Below are positions 48,367 through 61,826 of a stretch of 64,000 bases of DNA, one piece after another; the stretch's first letter is position 1, and each line of letters begins with the position of its first letter. The translations under genes and the position numbers were made by a program. The notes under the pieces are model-generated. The model had not been told where the DNA came from and searched no databases. It saw only the letters and a list, made by a program, of their open reading frames with translations. Origin of the DNA: Sacculina carcini (taxonomy: Eukaryota; Arthropoda; Thecostraca; Sacculinidae); the NCBI GenBank assembly GCA_916048095.2, contig OU696577.1:2634501-2698500 (forward strand), given 5' to 3'.

Positions 48367-48700
48367 AGTGTGTGCTACAACGAGTGTGGGATTCACGGAA
48401 TGGTCTAATGTCTCTCTCTCTCTCACACACGCAAGATGAACGGCCATTTGCTTATCCAAGTGTGGTTGTCTGTCGGCAGACGTATGGTGTGGCATTTCGC
48501 GTCCATTCTGGTCGTGCATGAGCGTGCTTCGGTCAGCGTTGAATGCTTTACCGCACAAATACGCCTTAAATACGCTTCCATCAGCTGTCCACAGTGAGAG
48601 AAACAATGAGATATATAACCTGGCAGTCAAGGAGTAGCGGCCAAGAAAAAGACGTGAGGATACGCAAACACATCTGATTTGTATGTACAATATAACACTG

Positions 48701-48724
48701 GCACACACACACACACACACACAA

Positions 48725-48763
<39 letters not shown>
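48701..48763. repeat. (CA)n microsatellite
   Basis: About 30 CA units with one AAATA interruption, about 210 bp before a long TG array. Confidence 0.9.
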
Positions 48764-48766
<3 letters not shown>

Positions 48767-48975
48767 TTGAGAAAGGACTACGCGAAGGGCAACCCTATTT
48801 TTCAGATTGCCCATTTTTCACTGAAGAACCTGAAACCTGAAAAGTCCTGTGTGTTTTTCTCTGTTTGCCATTAAGTTTAGTCAATACAAAGTAAACGCCG
48901 TGAGAGTGTGTGAGGTATATTTTCTCTGCTTACACTATATGGTGTTATCATGTCGTTTGTTTTTATCATTGCACC

Positions 48976-48976
48976 T

Positions 48977-49065
<89 letters not shown>

Positions 49066-49072
49066 TGTGTGT
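48976..49072. repeat. Long, almost pure (TG)n microsatellite
   Basis: About 45 TG units with a single GGG interruption near the right end. It is the second-purest long array in the window. Confidence 0.92.
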
Positions 49073-52000
49073 CTGTTACGTCATTGAGTTTGGCGCCAAT
49101 CAGAGGCGTGGAAAATGCACTGTCAGCTGACGCTGTGTCCCCTCGCGTCAGTTTCAATCAGACCTTGTAATTGTAACAAGCCAAGCCTCTTAGCTAAGTG
49201 TTCACACATCAAACACACATCACACACATCAAGCACGCACACGCACACTTACTGCGAAATAAGATCAAATTTCACATTTCCTGACAAAGCGTGGGGAATT
49301 CGTGCAGGCTAAATTATATATACTGAAATGTTGTGTATAATTTAGTTAGTTAGCATTGAAGACTCCACCGGGTAATTGATGTATATGCTTGTACATAATT
49401 TTTTTTTTGTCATAATACGCATGCGGCCGCTTTTAATCATAGAATACGTATATTGTGTCCGTATATTTTGCATCGGTGGAGGCTTATTAATTTTTCATAT
49501 CAACAACAAGTAGCTCTATATACTGAGTGCTAACTACTAATTGTCTTTAACAAGACCTATTTTCCATTGCTTCATTAGAGAGGTTCCAGATTAGAGTATG
49601 TATCATGGTGGTACGAATCCAGTAGCTATTCACCAGGCCACTTTGACACAAACTTTGCCCAGCTGGGCCATTAGTGTGGTATCCAATGAGCCGCGTGTGA
49701 TTTGAATATGTCCCCAGGGCCACATTGTCATCCGAACGTCGGCAATGTTCCTACGCTGTCACCTCTACACGCACACGTACACACACATACACACACACAT
49801 ACACATTTGAATGCTTAGAGCGAAAAGCGCGCGCGTAAGACTAATCGCTTATGTCGACAATAACTGGAAAGGAGAGTCTTGTTGAGAAATTCTTCTGATA
49901 TTGACAGTGGTGGAGACGAATAACTGCCGATATGACTACAATGGTGTATTTATTGCTACAATATGATGCCTGAACATTGATATTTTCCTATTTGCTTCTA
50001 TCAATTCTAGCTGAATAAATGCATAGAATAGATAGAATTTCGCTGCATTTAGTGGTGTGTGTTCAAGATGGCTGGGCCTACAATTTCGAATTTGCAGGAC
50101 TGCATAATTTGTGGATAATAACGAGACAAGTCTCTGTAGGAAAAACGCAAGGACGTAGATTTGTGTCGAGGCTCGGGGGGATGACAGCCGCCATGCATTA
50201 GTGTTCAAAGTTGACTCAGTTGTTCAGTTGCATGAGACCCTAAACTATTTTCAGCTTATTCAATTACAACACACATACCTCAATAAAAAGTATATTGCGT
50301 AAAGACAAATTTTCGCATATTAATAATTTTCACATTTTTCGTGTATTGTAATTTTTTGCTATGCTGATTTTGATGATAATATACCCAACGAACTGTATTA
50401 TCGGGGGGTATAATCACATATTAATACCCCCATCCAATTTGTCGGGGTATATATAATCCCATACTCCACATGATCCACGCCCATGGAAAAGCGCAACAAT
50501 TTGATAAACAGTTTGAAAACAGCGCAAATTTGGAAAAATCGAGATTGTCTTGCTCAAAATTGGAATTATGCACATCCTACTTGTTCATTATGAGAAATAT
50601 AATCCCAGTACCATCTCCCATCTCAGTTCGACCTGTCAATGTGTTCATTCAGCCCAGTTCAAGATATTCGCATAATGAACATCCAACTGCAGGTAGTACT
50701 GTGAAAGTACTTCTTGAACGTCATAACATACTTATAATCAGGCTCCAAATACTTATGTGTAGCCATAGTGTTTGACAGCGGCTTCAAACCGGTATAAAAT
50801 GTCATGAGCTCAAATGTTCAAGTCATCCTTTGCGTATGCTTTTATTTTTCCTTCTTGCCCATAGGCCAACAATGCCCTTGACGGCGGAAGTGTCTGGTGG
50901 CGTCATTGGTGGCGTTGATAGTGGCCGCGATTCTGGTGGCGTCGGATTAGACTCTGGTGTCGTGTTGTGCCGCCCGCCAAGTGGTCGTATCGTATTTTAT
51001 TGCCATCGAGCGAGCGCGGTCAGTCTGCGCCGCAATTGTATTTTTACCAGATCTGCGGCCGTCGTAAATCTACCGGCCCATGCGCCCACTCCCCAAATGT
51101 ATGTCTGTGTGTGTGTGTGTGTTTTGGTGTGTGTGTGTGAGTGTGCGGTATGGATGGATGTGTCAGAAGGAATACGAATGAGAGAGTGCTCTAATCTGGT
51201 TCTCCCCTGGCGTACGAGAGGAAATGGGCGAAAGTGCTATTGTTATATTCCATTTTGGATGATTTATTTGATAATTTCTCTGGAACAAATCAAATATCTA
51301 CTTTGAACTGCTAAAATTAAAACGTCCTACTTTTTATGTCCGCGTGCAAAATCGGTGTTCGAGTTCAGAAAAGAGGTGATGTCAACTATCTGAACCAGTG
51401 GTGCGCAACATTTTTGATTCTCCATTTCTCAATGAGCCAACTTCATTTGCAACAAGAGTTCAGATAATTCGATCGTTCCACCAAAACAAATGTCAGGAGT
51501 TACCTAGAAAAGAAAATGAACGAATGCGGATTGATAGCAACACACATTTGTCCTTCTGTCCGATTTATAACTCCCTACTTGACTACCCCTTCATCCCTCC
51601 ATTAACATACATTACTTTGATAAGTTTTGAGATAAATATATGTCTGTCTCAATGCATTTGTAAAAATGAAAAGGCCTTCAATCAATGAGGATTAATTTAC
51701 TCAGTTCGGAGACACCAGATTTCACTCAACAACCATGAACCATTTCGTAACTCAGGCTGTAGCAGCTGGAATCAAATTTATGGCCCCAATGCACCCATAT
51801 GCAACTATGAAATTAATACGGAATTGTCCATACACACACACACACACACACACCAGTCTCAATGAACGCACAAGCACACTCACAATATGACATTCATCAT
51901 TCTGCAGGCTGTGACCCTGCATGACCATGCGGGTTCATTCAATCACGCTAAACGCTTTTTTGATGGGGTATGCTCGCTGCTCTCCGGGGAAATCTCACCG

Positions 52001-52785
52001 AGAAGATGAAATTTGCGCGCAAATACACACGCGCACGCACACACACACGCACGCTGCATTGGTGTGCCCACTTGCTAATTGGAACAGCAGCGAGAAAGCT
52101 CAGAGGCCCGGATCAACAGCATCGCCTGGGGGAGCAGATCGACTCCGGGGCGGTTGGCAGTTAATTGACGGCGCATCCACATTGCACGCTTTCATAGCGC
52201 GAGCGCGTGTCAATATTTGTGCAGTTCGCAGCGCTGCACTTCACTTGCAGCCGACAATGGCAATGTGAAAGAGTTCACAGGCTCAAAGCCTCTGGTGAAA
52301 TTGCCTCTCTCAGCGCCCCGCCGGCTGACGACTTGAGAAATCGCCGTGCTTTGCAGAGAGAGAGAAAAGGAAAAAGTGTGTAATTTGTGGTCGCTTTCGA
52401 CTTTGTTTTTACCGGACCGGCAAAAAATAGCCAACGCGCTCTTTTCTCAACTTGACTTGAAAACGATTTGTGCAAAATAGAGTTGCTGCTCTCAACGAAT
52501 TCCTCGCCTAACGGAGATGTTATGATGTATCTGTGTGAAAAATTGACATTGTTCGACAGATAAGAAATCATAATTTGTGTGGCAGTACTTGATCTAAATC
52601 AACCTTGAATTAGGATAGCTACGAAATGGTAAGCTCACCGAATTCCGTATGGAACCAATATATTTCATGCATTATTTTTCTTGGTTATTCAAAGATATGT
52701 GAATAGCATTCCAAATTTATATTCAGGAACTGAATTTGATAAAAAAACGAAAGAAAACCTTCAAACGCTCTGTTGAATAAGTAGA

Positions 52786-52811
52786 CATATATATATATAT
52801 ATATATATATT
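52786..52811. repeat. (AT)n microsatellite
   Basis: Thirteen AT units, the only clear long AT dinucleotide array seen. Confidence 0.9.
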
Positions 52812-53820
52812 CAAGCGGTGATACATCTACAGACAGACATGCACATACAACAATAAATTGGCAGGTTGAACTGGCAGGACGGTCGGAAAGGCACATTTCC
52901 TCACTAGAACTACACTTGTCCTGTCTACAGGCCGTCAATGCTGGCATTTCGATCAACAGCTGGCTCAGGAAGTGGATGCTTTCACACCTGTGCTCAGTCA
53001 ACGCCCGACCCCAGCTCAATAAACTCACTTCGACACGCCACAGCACACACACGTAAATTACAGACCTGCCGATTCATTGTAAAACTTGTGCCCCGTCGCT
53101 GCCGACGCGAAGCCACACCTCAAGCGCAAGCAATTACACCACCGCTCGACGGCCATCAACGGTATCGACGCTAGGGTTCATCGACCTCGTAGGTAAAATG
53201 TCCGCATCGATGCCTCAATATCACATAGAGCTGATTGAATGCTGTATAGCAATTACGAATGATAAAAACCCAGAAAAGTATATGACTTAAATACAAGGAA
53301 CGATACGGTGTAGCTAGGATCAACAGATGGATTCGATAGTGTTGTTCTGTGTGACCTCCTCACAGAGAACGGTATCTTTGGACGATAATCAATACCGAGT
53401 CGGCTGATAAAACACTCACTGCTGAAAAATGAACCTTACACACAGTATTATCAAGTGTATGTTGCAGTAGGTAATCCATACAGACACACGCCACACTCTC
53501 TCTGTCCTTCACACATACAAATATACAAACACACACGTACGCACACAGCAGACACACATGAGTTGCACATGGATGAAAGCTAATGAGGAAAAAGCAGAAG
53601 AAACGAATGATAAAATAACATCTAGCAAAATAATGTCACAGGTATTTTCGAATTATCGGAATTGCACATTTATTGTTATGACTTTCATTGGGTTATTCAA
53701 GCATAATTCTGTTGAATCATCTGACAGCTTAAATCAAAGCCGAAACCGATGAATAACAAAAATCTCATCTTTTGCAGAATTATCTGGCATTGCATCAGCA
53801 CCCGCGGGACATGGTGTTTT

Positions 53821-53940
53821 AGTGGTGGTGTGTCAGTGGTAGCGTGTCAGTGGTTTGGTGTCAGTGGTGTCGTGTCAGTGGTGTCGTGACAGTGGTGTAG
53901 TGTCAGTGGTGTAGTGTCAGCGGTGGCGTATCAGTGGTGA
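53821..53940. repeat. 14-bp minisatellite, about 8 copies
   Basis: The unit GTGTCAGTGGTGTC repeats with single-base variants (GTGTA, GTGGC, GTTTG in the last positions). It is the same unit as at 16634-16680 and, inverted, at 41028-41229. Confidence 0.92.
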
Positions 53941-54377
53941 AGTCAATGATGCAAGTGGATGCTCCTGTGTTGAAATGACTACATCACCCGTGTGAACTAA
54001 ACGCAAAGTGTATCTAATATACCTCACGCACACAAACACACACACTCATACATACACACGCTCATACACACGGATACACACACACGCTCATACACACGGA
54101 TACACACACACACAAATACAAGAATACAGATGAGAGATAGCACAGAGATGTGTGAACGTAGGCATAAATATACGCACCCGCACTCCAACACGCTCACCCA
54201 CGCAAAGTGGCTTAGATATGTTTGAATTCGTCCGGTCACAAACACACAAGCACACACACAAGTCATCTAAAAGACGAAAGTCACATACTCACTCACGCTT
54301 CCACTCAAGTTTCATTTCTAAGAGGATTGCCCGGGGCTAATATGAAAAGCACCCTGCTGGAAATGAATAGACGAATG

Positions 54378-54444
<67 letters not shown>

Positions 54445-54745
54445 ACACAAATACACATGCATTACGACCTACCTATACACACAAACACACACACACGCAC
54501 CGCTCGAGGGTTCTTGTGTGTACGAGAAACGTTATGAATATTTCTCCCCAGGGAGCGAGACCGGCGGAAATTCTTTTATAAAAGCGCTAGCACAACACAA
54601 ACAGTTGCTGGATCAAGTTATAATTAGATTAGATACCTCCCGAGTATTTCTGGCCTACTGTGAAACAGACCAGTATACATTGACCAAGTTCTACCAAGTG
54701 TGTTTGAATATGAATTGTCTCAGCTAAAGGAAAACTAAACGATTG
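53941..54745. other. CA-rich non-coding stretch
   Basis: CA arrays at 54024-54120 contain a repeated ACACGCTCATACACACGGAT motif, and further CA arrays lie at 54380-54500. No gene is recognised. Confidence 0.6.
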
Positions 54746-54753
54746 GAAAAAGA

Positions 54754-55007
54754 CAAAGGCGGATCCAAGAGAGGGGAGGGGTCAGGGGGATGTAGCCCCC
54801 CCCCCCCCCCCCGAATGTTTCCATAACTCCTCATAACTAAGAAGCTTACTAAAAGTGGTCAAGAAAAGCTATATTTTTGTAGAGTTTGTTGATATAAGCA
54901 TATTCGCGCATAATGCGTTTGTAAATGTGTAAATATATCATGTAAAAGAATTCAGCCCCCATATCATTCAGCCCCCCCCCCCAAATTTCACTCTAGAACC
55001 GCTACTG
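54754..55007. mobile_element. hAT-type MITE, 254 bp (family A), with an 18-C run
   Basis: Left end CAAAGGCGGATCCAAGAG and right end (reverse complement CAGTAGCGGTTCTAGAG) are diverged terminal inverted repeats. The flanks GAAAAAGA (54746-54753) and TAAACAGA (55008-55015) match at 6 of 8 bases. The interior (CTCCTCATAACTAAGAAG through TTGTTGATATAAGCAT) is shared with the copy at 18507. A run of 18 C at 54796-54813 replaces the normal C block of the family's G/C palindrome. Confidence 0.8.
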
Positions 55008-56795
55008 TAAACAGAGAATACCAAAAGACATATAAATAAATAGAGAATAAACATAAACTGTGAAGCTAGTGATTGATGCAACATACAAACAAGTTGAAAT
55101 GTGCAACACCAGTCTAAGACCGATTAAATAAAGGAAAAGCTAAATAAACAACCATTTGGTACGATTTCAGATTATACTTCGTCATTAACTAAAATAACAT
55201 CAAAGAGTACTATCATGAACAACGCCAATATTGGTATTAAAAAGCATCAACATTTACTGTTGAAAATTGCAATGCGACATAAAATTGCATTGTATGTTTG
55301 TATGTGTGATTGTGCGCGTATGTGTGCGCGCGTGTGTATATGTTTGTTTGTTTGTGTGTGTGTGCGTGCGTGCGTATGTATGTGCGTGTATGTGTGCATA
55401 TATGTGTGTATGTATATGTTTGTGTGTATGTATGTGCGTGTATGTATGTGTGTGTACGAAAAGTGCTTGAAAGAATCAAATTTCTCTCTTCCCTTTTGTG
55501 TACGGTGGCAAAGTGGCGCCTCCCTGGCTGGTTGGCTGGTGAAATGTTTGGGAAACACGTGATGGGTGATGAAATGCTCCCTGGAGTGACTGACCCCTGC
55601 TATTCGGCCAGGCACTCTAAAAGCCATCGATCGACAAGAGAAATCAAGTACAGCTGCCAATTTGAGATGAGTTTGTGTGGGAAAAGTTTGTCGATGTCAC
55701 TTTGACAAATGTCAATTGATTTCACGGATTGAAGCTGGCTTTCAAAGACAATGCCACAATAGTTCTGTCCAGGGTCGGCAAAATATTGTCCAAACAGACC
55801 ACTTGAAAATGTGTCCTCTTGTAAGATAGAAGTATTTAGTCTGCGTGTTAGACACAAACGTTCACTTAATGATGTACACTATAGTTTAATAGATCAATAG
55901 TTTTTTTTAAATTACAGTAACAATATATATAAAATTTGACAATGGCAATATTTATTAAGACTTTGTGGCATTATCATACCAAAATTACACATGGTGAAAA
56001 CGTTTTATGATCAATTCTTCCAGTATATAACAAGAAAATATACCTAACTTCCAACTAGAAAATACCTAATAATATAACATACCTTAGATATAATTCCTAT
56101 TTCAAATAGAATTACACAATAAATCTGAAAAAAATCATCCACAAAAGTAAATCGTTAGAATTTTGTACTAAAAGGTTACTAAAAAATAGAATAGTATCTG
56201 TTTGCTGAACAGTTTTGATCTGAATGTCCAGGAATGCTGAAGAACGCTGCATAATTGACATACTTGAGTGTGTTGACATAAACATTATCACTGTTTACGC
56301 ACGGCAAAATGAAATTAACTCATGCATAGAAATTCTCCGTGTGCAAACCACAGACGACATCGCATTTTTCAGTTTTCCACGCATGCATAAACACGCACAA
56401 ATTTGACGCAGAAGCAACACAAGGCGGTAAGCCAATGCCACCCTGTCATATTGCACATCCGCTCACACAAACATTCCCATTCACATACACACACACATTC
56501 ACAGTGACGCCAAATCAAGATAAACTCGCCTCGTGAGCTTGTCGCGTGCTAAAAGCGACTGTTCCAGAAGCCAGCATGCGTACAGTGCTGATGTGTGTGT
56601 GTGTACAAGTGGATACGCGCGCACAACCACGCACGCACGCACACTCGGGTCTCTACGAGCAAATAAAAGGCCTATGACAGTTTCATATGCTACCAGATTG
56701 AGCGCGAAACGACGACGAAGCGCGCTTTTTGGCCGAGAAAATGGACGCGTCGTCATGAAGCCCTCGTACACTCTCATTGAACAAATGTGCACACA

Positions 56796-56827
<32 letters not shown>

Positions 56828-57445
56828 ATGATAGAGAAAAAGAGAACGTGCTGGCAATGATAAGAATGAAACAGAGAGAGGCAAGTTAGTGGACATGCAA
56901 TGTTCTTTTGAGACAGTAAATAGTGCAGATTGCGCACTCACACACCGTCGATTGCGTCCGACAAGGAGCATAATATAGCAGCGGTATTCGCCGGTGAATA
57001 CAGCAGAAATGAAATCAGACAGCGATCGTCCACTGCAATTCCAGAATGCATAGAGTCAAGTGTCAACTCCACCAGGACGACAATCTGTGAACGCGTTCGA
57101 CTAAAAATCAAATATCAATTTATCTAGAGAAAAAAGATTAGAGAGAGAGAGAGATGCATATATCACAGGTTCTGGAAAGTTAAGAGATATGATCCACGCA
57201 TTAGATTAGACAGGACAGGGAACAGAAGCACATAAGGAAAAGCAGCTATGAATATATATAGAAAGATATTAGGTAGGACGGATTGAAACGCACAGTGAAG
57301 CATGAAAGTCGTATAAGAAAAACGTGTATAAATGGTTAAAGATATAACTTTAAGGCGATGTGCACTTTTCACACGAAAATTAAGTGAGTGTCCACTTTGT
57401 TTGATAGTAATCAATAACAGAACGACCAGTGTTTCGATAGAACAG
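55008..57445. other. Non-coding stretch with a TG array and GA runs
   Basis: Frames around 55.2-55.9 kb and 56.5-56.9 kb overlap on both strands and cross repeats. The stretch 55880-56220 is very AT-rich. A short CA array with an adjoining GA run lies at 56791-56828. None of the frames resembles a known protein. Confidence 0.5.
55290..55456. repeat. Interrupted (TG)n array with TATG and CGTG units
   Basis: Highly interrupted TG array in which GTATGTGC-like units recur. Frames on both strands are repeat artefacts. Confidence 0.85.
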
Positions 57446-57453
57446 CACTAGAC

Positions 57454-57709
57454 CAATGGTCCGTGAACTGTGGGGAAATACCCAATGGTGGGGAGTGGGG
57501 GGTTGTCAAGTAGGGAATCAAATGTCGAACAAAAGGACAACTGTGTGATTTAATCAATCCGCATTCATATATTTGAGTTTCTAGTGACTTCCTGACTTTT
57601 AATTTGGTGGAATCACTGACTTCATTGGACTTCTCAGTACTGTTGTAGAAAATGAAGATCTGGGTTATGAATTAGTGGGGAATCAGAGATAAAAGCTTAC
57701 AGACATCTG
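57454..57709. mobile_element. hAT-type MITE, 256 bp (family D), perfect target duplication
   Basis: The 8-mer CACTAGAC occurs at 57446-57453 and 57710-57717, exactly bounding the element. The left end CAATGGTCCGTGAAC and right end (reverse complement CAGATGTCTGTAAG) are diverged inverted repeats. The interior shares TTGTCAAGTAGGGAAT and TGTAGAAAATGAAGA with the element at 11263-11512. There is no transposase frame. The perfect duplication suggests a younger insertion than the 11263 copy. Confidence 0.85.
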
Positions 57710-57739
57710 CACTAGACAAAATGGTCGACTGTCAAGTCA

Positions 57740-57795
57740 TCAGCCTCAGTATCGAACCAGCCCTCGGTGTGGTAAGGCGCTCAGCTGCTCCACCT
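57740..57795 (-). mobile_element. Candidate tRNA-derived (SINE) head on the minus strand
   Basis: Read on the minus strand, GGTGGAGCAGCTGAGCGCC is followed by a GAGGGCTGGTTCGATAC, which resembles a tRNA T arm with box B (GGTTCGATAC). It lies between a hAT MITE and a Tigger remnant. It could be part of either neighbour or chance. Confidence 0.35.
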
Positions 57796-57841
57796 TCATC
57801 ATGCGCGCAAATCTACCTCCGCCCCCACGCCTCAGAAACAC

Positions 57842-58400
57842 ATTTTTCTGTCTCTCAAAGATAAGCTTGAGCTTATAAGGAAATGTGAGGCAGGTATATC
57901 TCACTCAGCCATATCAGCGGAAATGGGTGTCCCCAGGTCTGCAGTGTCAACAGTTTGGAAGAATAAGGATAATTATCGCCAGGCAGCTACTTCAACATCA
58001 TCTACAACTCTTGTTCTTTGTGCCACAAGGGTCTCCCGTCTCAACACGATGGAGAACATGTTGATCAAGTGGATGGAGGACAGGACACAACGCAAGATGC
58101 CCATTAGCCTGGGACTTGTGCGAGAACATGCCTTGTCACTGTGGGAAAACTTACAGGCAACAACATCCTCCAACAGCAGGACACAAGAATCATTCACGGC
58201 CAGCAGGGCTGGTTCCACCGATTCAGGAAGCGAGCAGTGATATTTTTAGTGATATTTTCGGGGTCTAGGCTGGAGGTCCCTATCCCCATAATTATAATGT
58301 ATTCCTATGGGAAAAACAGTTTCACGTTTCGACCAAACGCAGGTTCGACCAGTGCTAGATCCTGTACTCCTATTTTTTGCCCCAGTCTCTCATTATAATA
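57842..58400 (+). pseudogene. Internally deleted pogo/Tigger transposase relic
   Basis: From 57848 the translation LSLKDKLELIRKCEAGISHS then AISAEMGVPRSAVSTVWKNK is a Psq-type helix-turn-helix, the N-terminus of pogo/Tigger transposases. It is followed by ENMLIKWMEDRTQRKMPIS, the start of the CENP-B-type (Tc5) DNA-binding domain. Near 58195 a frameshift moves the conserved GWFHRFRKRA motif into another frame. The catalytic DDE region is absent. By about 58290 the sequence is already non-coding and includes TGTATTCCTATGGGAAAA, typical of the 3' non-coding end of Tigger elements. This is a non-functional deletion derivative. The exact terminal repeats were not placed. Confidence 0.75.
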
Positions 58401-58495
58401 TTATGTAGTCAGCGTTCGAGTGTAGTTCATCATGTTTCGCCAATCCCCCACGACTTTCTCCTTAGCCCTCCTCAGCCACCCCTCCCCCATTGGTA

Positions 58496-58515
58496 ATATC
58501 CTGGCGCCGCCACTG
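58496..58515. mobile_element. Right end of a family B hAT MITE
   Basis: TATCCTGGCGCCGCCACTG is nearly identical to the right end of the element at 7283-7447, and the upstream C-rich sequence (58460-58490) is also similar. A left end with a matching 8-bp flank was not found, so the copy is probably truncated. Confidence 0.5.
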
Positions 58516-58925
58516 CATAAAAAGTCCAATAGATCCACTTAACTTCTCTTTTTATTCACTCTTATGCTTCTTTCTCCTGAATTTTGTGTTATTTTTCATC
58601 TTTTTTCATTTCTATACGAGCAATTAAAATATGAGCGATAGTCCGACTTATAGGAGTATAAGACGTATAAACTGATATGAACCTGGATTTTATTAGTGCA
58701 TGTGTGTGTGTCTGTCTGTCTGTCTGCACGTGTGCGCCCTGCTGATACAGTCGTGGTTGTAGTTTTATTATCTATCCCATCGCAGTGAATGTTCCTACAG
58801 ACATCCGTACACACACACACACACACCGACCCAGGCAGGAGCGTGTAAAAGAACAGGGGAAGAAATGAAACAACGATAGAAGATATAGATAAATAAGGAA
58901 AGATTAAATGGTGTTGATAAATGTA

Positions 58926-58960
58926 CAGTGCCGGCAAAAAAGTTGTCTAAACATCAAAGC
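58926..58960. mobile_element. Candidate Tc1-like terminal inverted repeat (solo)
   Basis: TA followed by CAGTGCCGGCAAAAAAGTTG resembles the outer end of Tc1-type transposons. No inverted partner was found within the following 1 kb and no transposase is visible. It is likely a truncated end. Confidence 0.4.
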
Positions 58961-59740
58961 TAAGGGTAGGAGATTCTACACAGAAAAATTGTATCTTGCG
59001 GATTAACAAAGAAAAGCTGACAGTGAGAAATATAGGACAACTAGGCTGTGATTATGTCGTCAGTGAGAAGAAATTGCAGCCGATTAGTAAATGAATGCAA
59101 ACGGAAACTATGAGATGCTAATTGCCACCAGAACGAGATGCACATATGCGCTCTCTACTCACTCTGAACTCAATATAAAACCAATCAGACTATAGTAGTC
59201 GAAATATAGCAAATACTCTGGTCAAAAAATTAAAATAAGCTAGTAAAATATCAGTACTTCCTTTTACTGTAGCGTCAATATTTCCTTTGTACTAGGAGCA
59301 TTAGCCATTTTATTTTACTCAAGTTCTAATACGAGTATATATCGTCAAACAATATATAGCTATCCCTCTCAAATCCGTCCACTTTAAATCACTTCCCCTC
59401 CTTTCTGGACGGGAATCTATCTAATGTTTCAATAGAACACCACTCTTTTTTGCCATATGAGTGGTCTAAATCACAAGAGGCAGATTGTGAAATGCTACAA
59501 GCGCAACGCTTGCTATGCAGTGCATTAAAAATCACCAGGAGAAAAAATGACAGCAGCAACAACACCCAGCGACTAACAAATCGCTGAACTCACGCTCGTG
59601 ACGAAGCTCCACCAAGAAACTGCCCTGGCGCCGCCCCTGTTGATCGGCCATACGAGTTCGGCGACCGCGCAGTAATGGCCGCAACTTGTCCATATGCGCT
59701 GCCTGCGATCGTCAATTACTGGGCGCACAATGTGCATGTG

Positions 59741-61408
<1,668 letters not shown>

Positions 61409-61442
61409 ATCTAGATCAATTGTTTCCAGCCTGTAGTACGCG

Positions 61443-61578
61443 TACCACTAGTGGTACACCCGGACCTTCCAGGTGGTACCACTAGTGGTACACCAGAACC
61501 TTCCAGGTGGTACCACTAGTGGTACACCAGGACCTTCCAGGTGGTACCATTAATGGTACACCAGAACCTTCCAGGTGG
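61443..61578. repeat. 34-bp subterminal tandem repeat, 4 copies, each with a 14-bp palindrome
   Basis: Units start at 61443, 61477, 61511 and 61545. The first three contain the perfect palindrome TACCACTAGTGGTA, and the fourth has TACCATTAATGGTA, which is also a palindrome. The rest of each unit is ACCTTCCAGG-containing. GGTGGTACG recurs just inside the right end (61914), so these could be transposase-binding sites; that is inference. Confidence 0.93.
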
Positions 61579-61619
61579 TACGCCAGCACTTAAGCGGTCA
61601 CGAACAATCTTGCTATATT

Positions 61620-61826
61620 TTACTTACAAAAAATGTCAAGTGTCTGTTACTGGTTTTCCACTTGACATGGGAGTGCGAGCAGGGGATTTCAGCGTTCATG
61701 ACCATTAAATCAAACAGACCGAACCGTTTTGTTGCACCAGGACATGATTTCCGATGTGCTGCGAGCAACATCATATTCCTCATTGACCAGTTTGTGGAGA
61801 AGAAGCAGATACAGCCCACGCATTGA
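61620..61826 (+). pseudogene. C-terminal remnant of a hAT transposase (ZBED5-like)
   Basis: The frame ending at TGA 61824-61826 closes with FMTIKSNRPNRFV, DFRCAASNIIFLIDQFVEKK and QIQPTH. The pattern (Arg-rich IK...RN/R turn, hydrophobic D-L/F-R-x-A-x-S-x-I, final KKQxQxSH) matches, from memory, the extreme C-terminus of Charlie/Buster hAT transposases and the domesticated ZBED5/FAM200-type proteins, which follows the hAT dimerisation domain. Everything upstream (BED finger, catalytic core) is missing, and the frame's nominal start lies at the edge of the tandem repeats. It is very unlikely to be expressed as a functional protein. Confidence 0.7.

Larger units (their letters stand above)
48011..53820. 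other. Microsatellites and unique DNA, no recognisable gene
   Basis: TG/CA arrays lie at 48313-48366, 48701-48763, 48976-49072, 49770-49805, 51105-51145, 51834-51852 and 52024-52055, and an (AT)n run at 52786-52811. A lone hAT-like left end (CAGTGGTGCGCAAC) begins at 51396 without a recognisable right end. Segments at 50870-51080 and 52080-52330 are CpG-richer than their surroundings, but I see no supported exon. Paired GGGGTATA and TACCCCC strings near 50405-50455 can form a hairpin. Confidence 0.5.
58401..59740. other. Repeat-end fragments and AT-rich spacer
   Basis: The right end of a family B hAT repeat (CTGGCGCCGCCACTG) ends at 58515, and a related string lies at 59624-59639. A possible Tc1-like terminus begins at 58926. 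The remainder, including the short CA run at 58809-58826, has no recognised gene. Confidence 0.5.

Noticed and set aside
51396-51720. A hAT element starting CAGTGGTGCGCAAC
   Set aside because: No matching right end with an 8-bp repeat of ATCTGAAC was found downstream, so only a solo end can be claimed.
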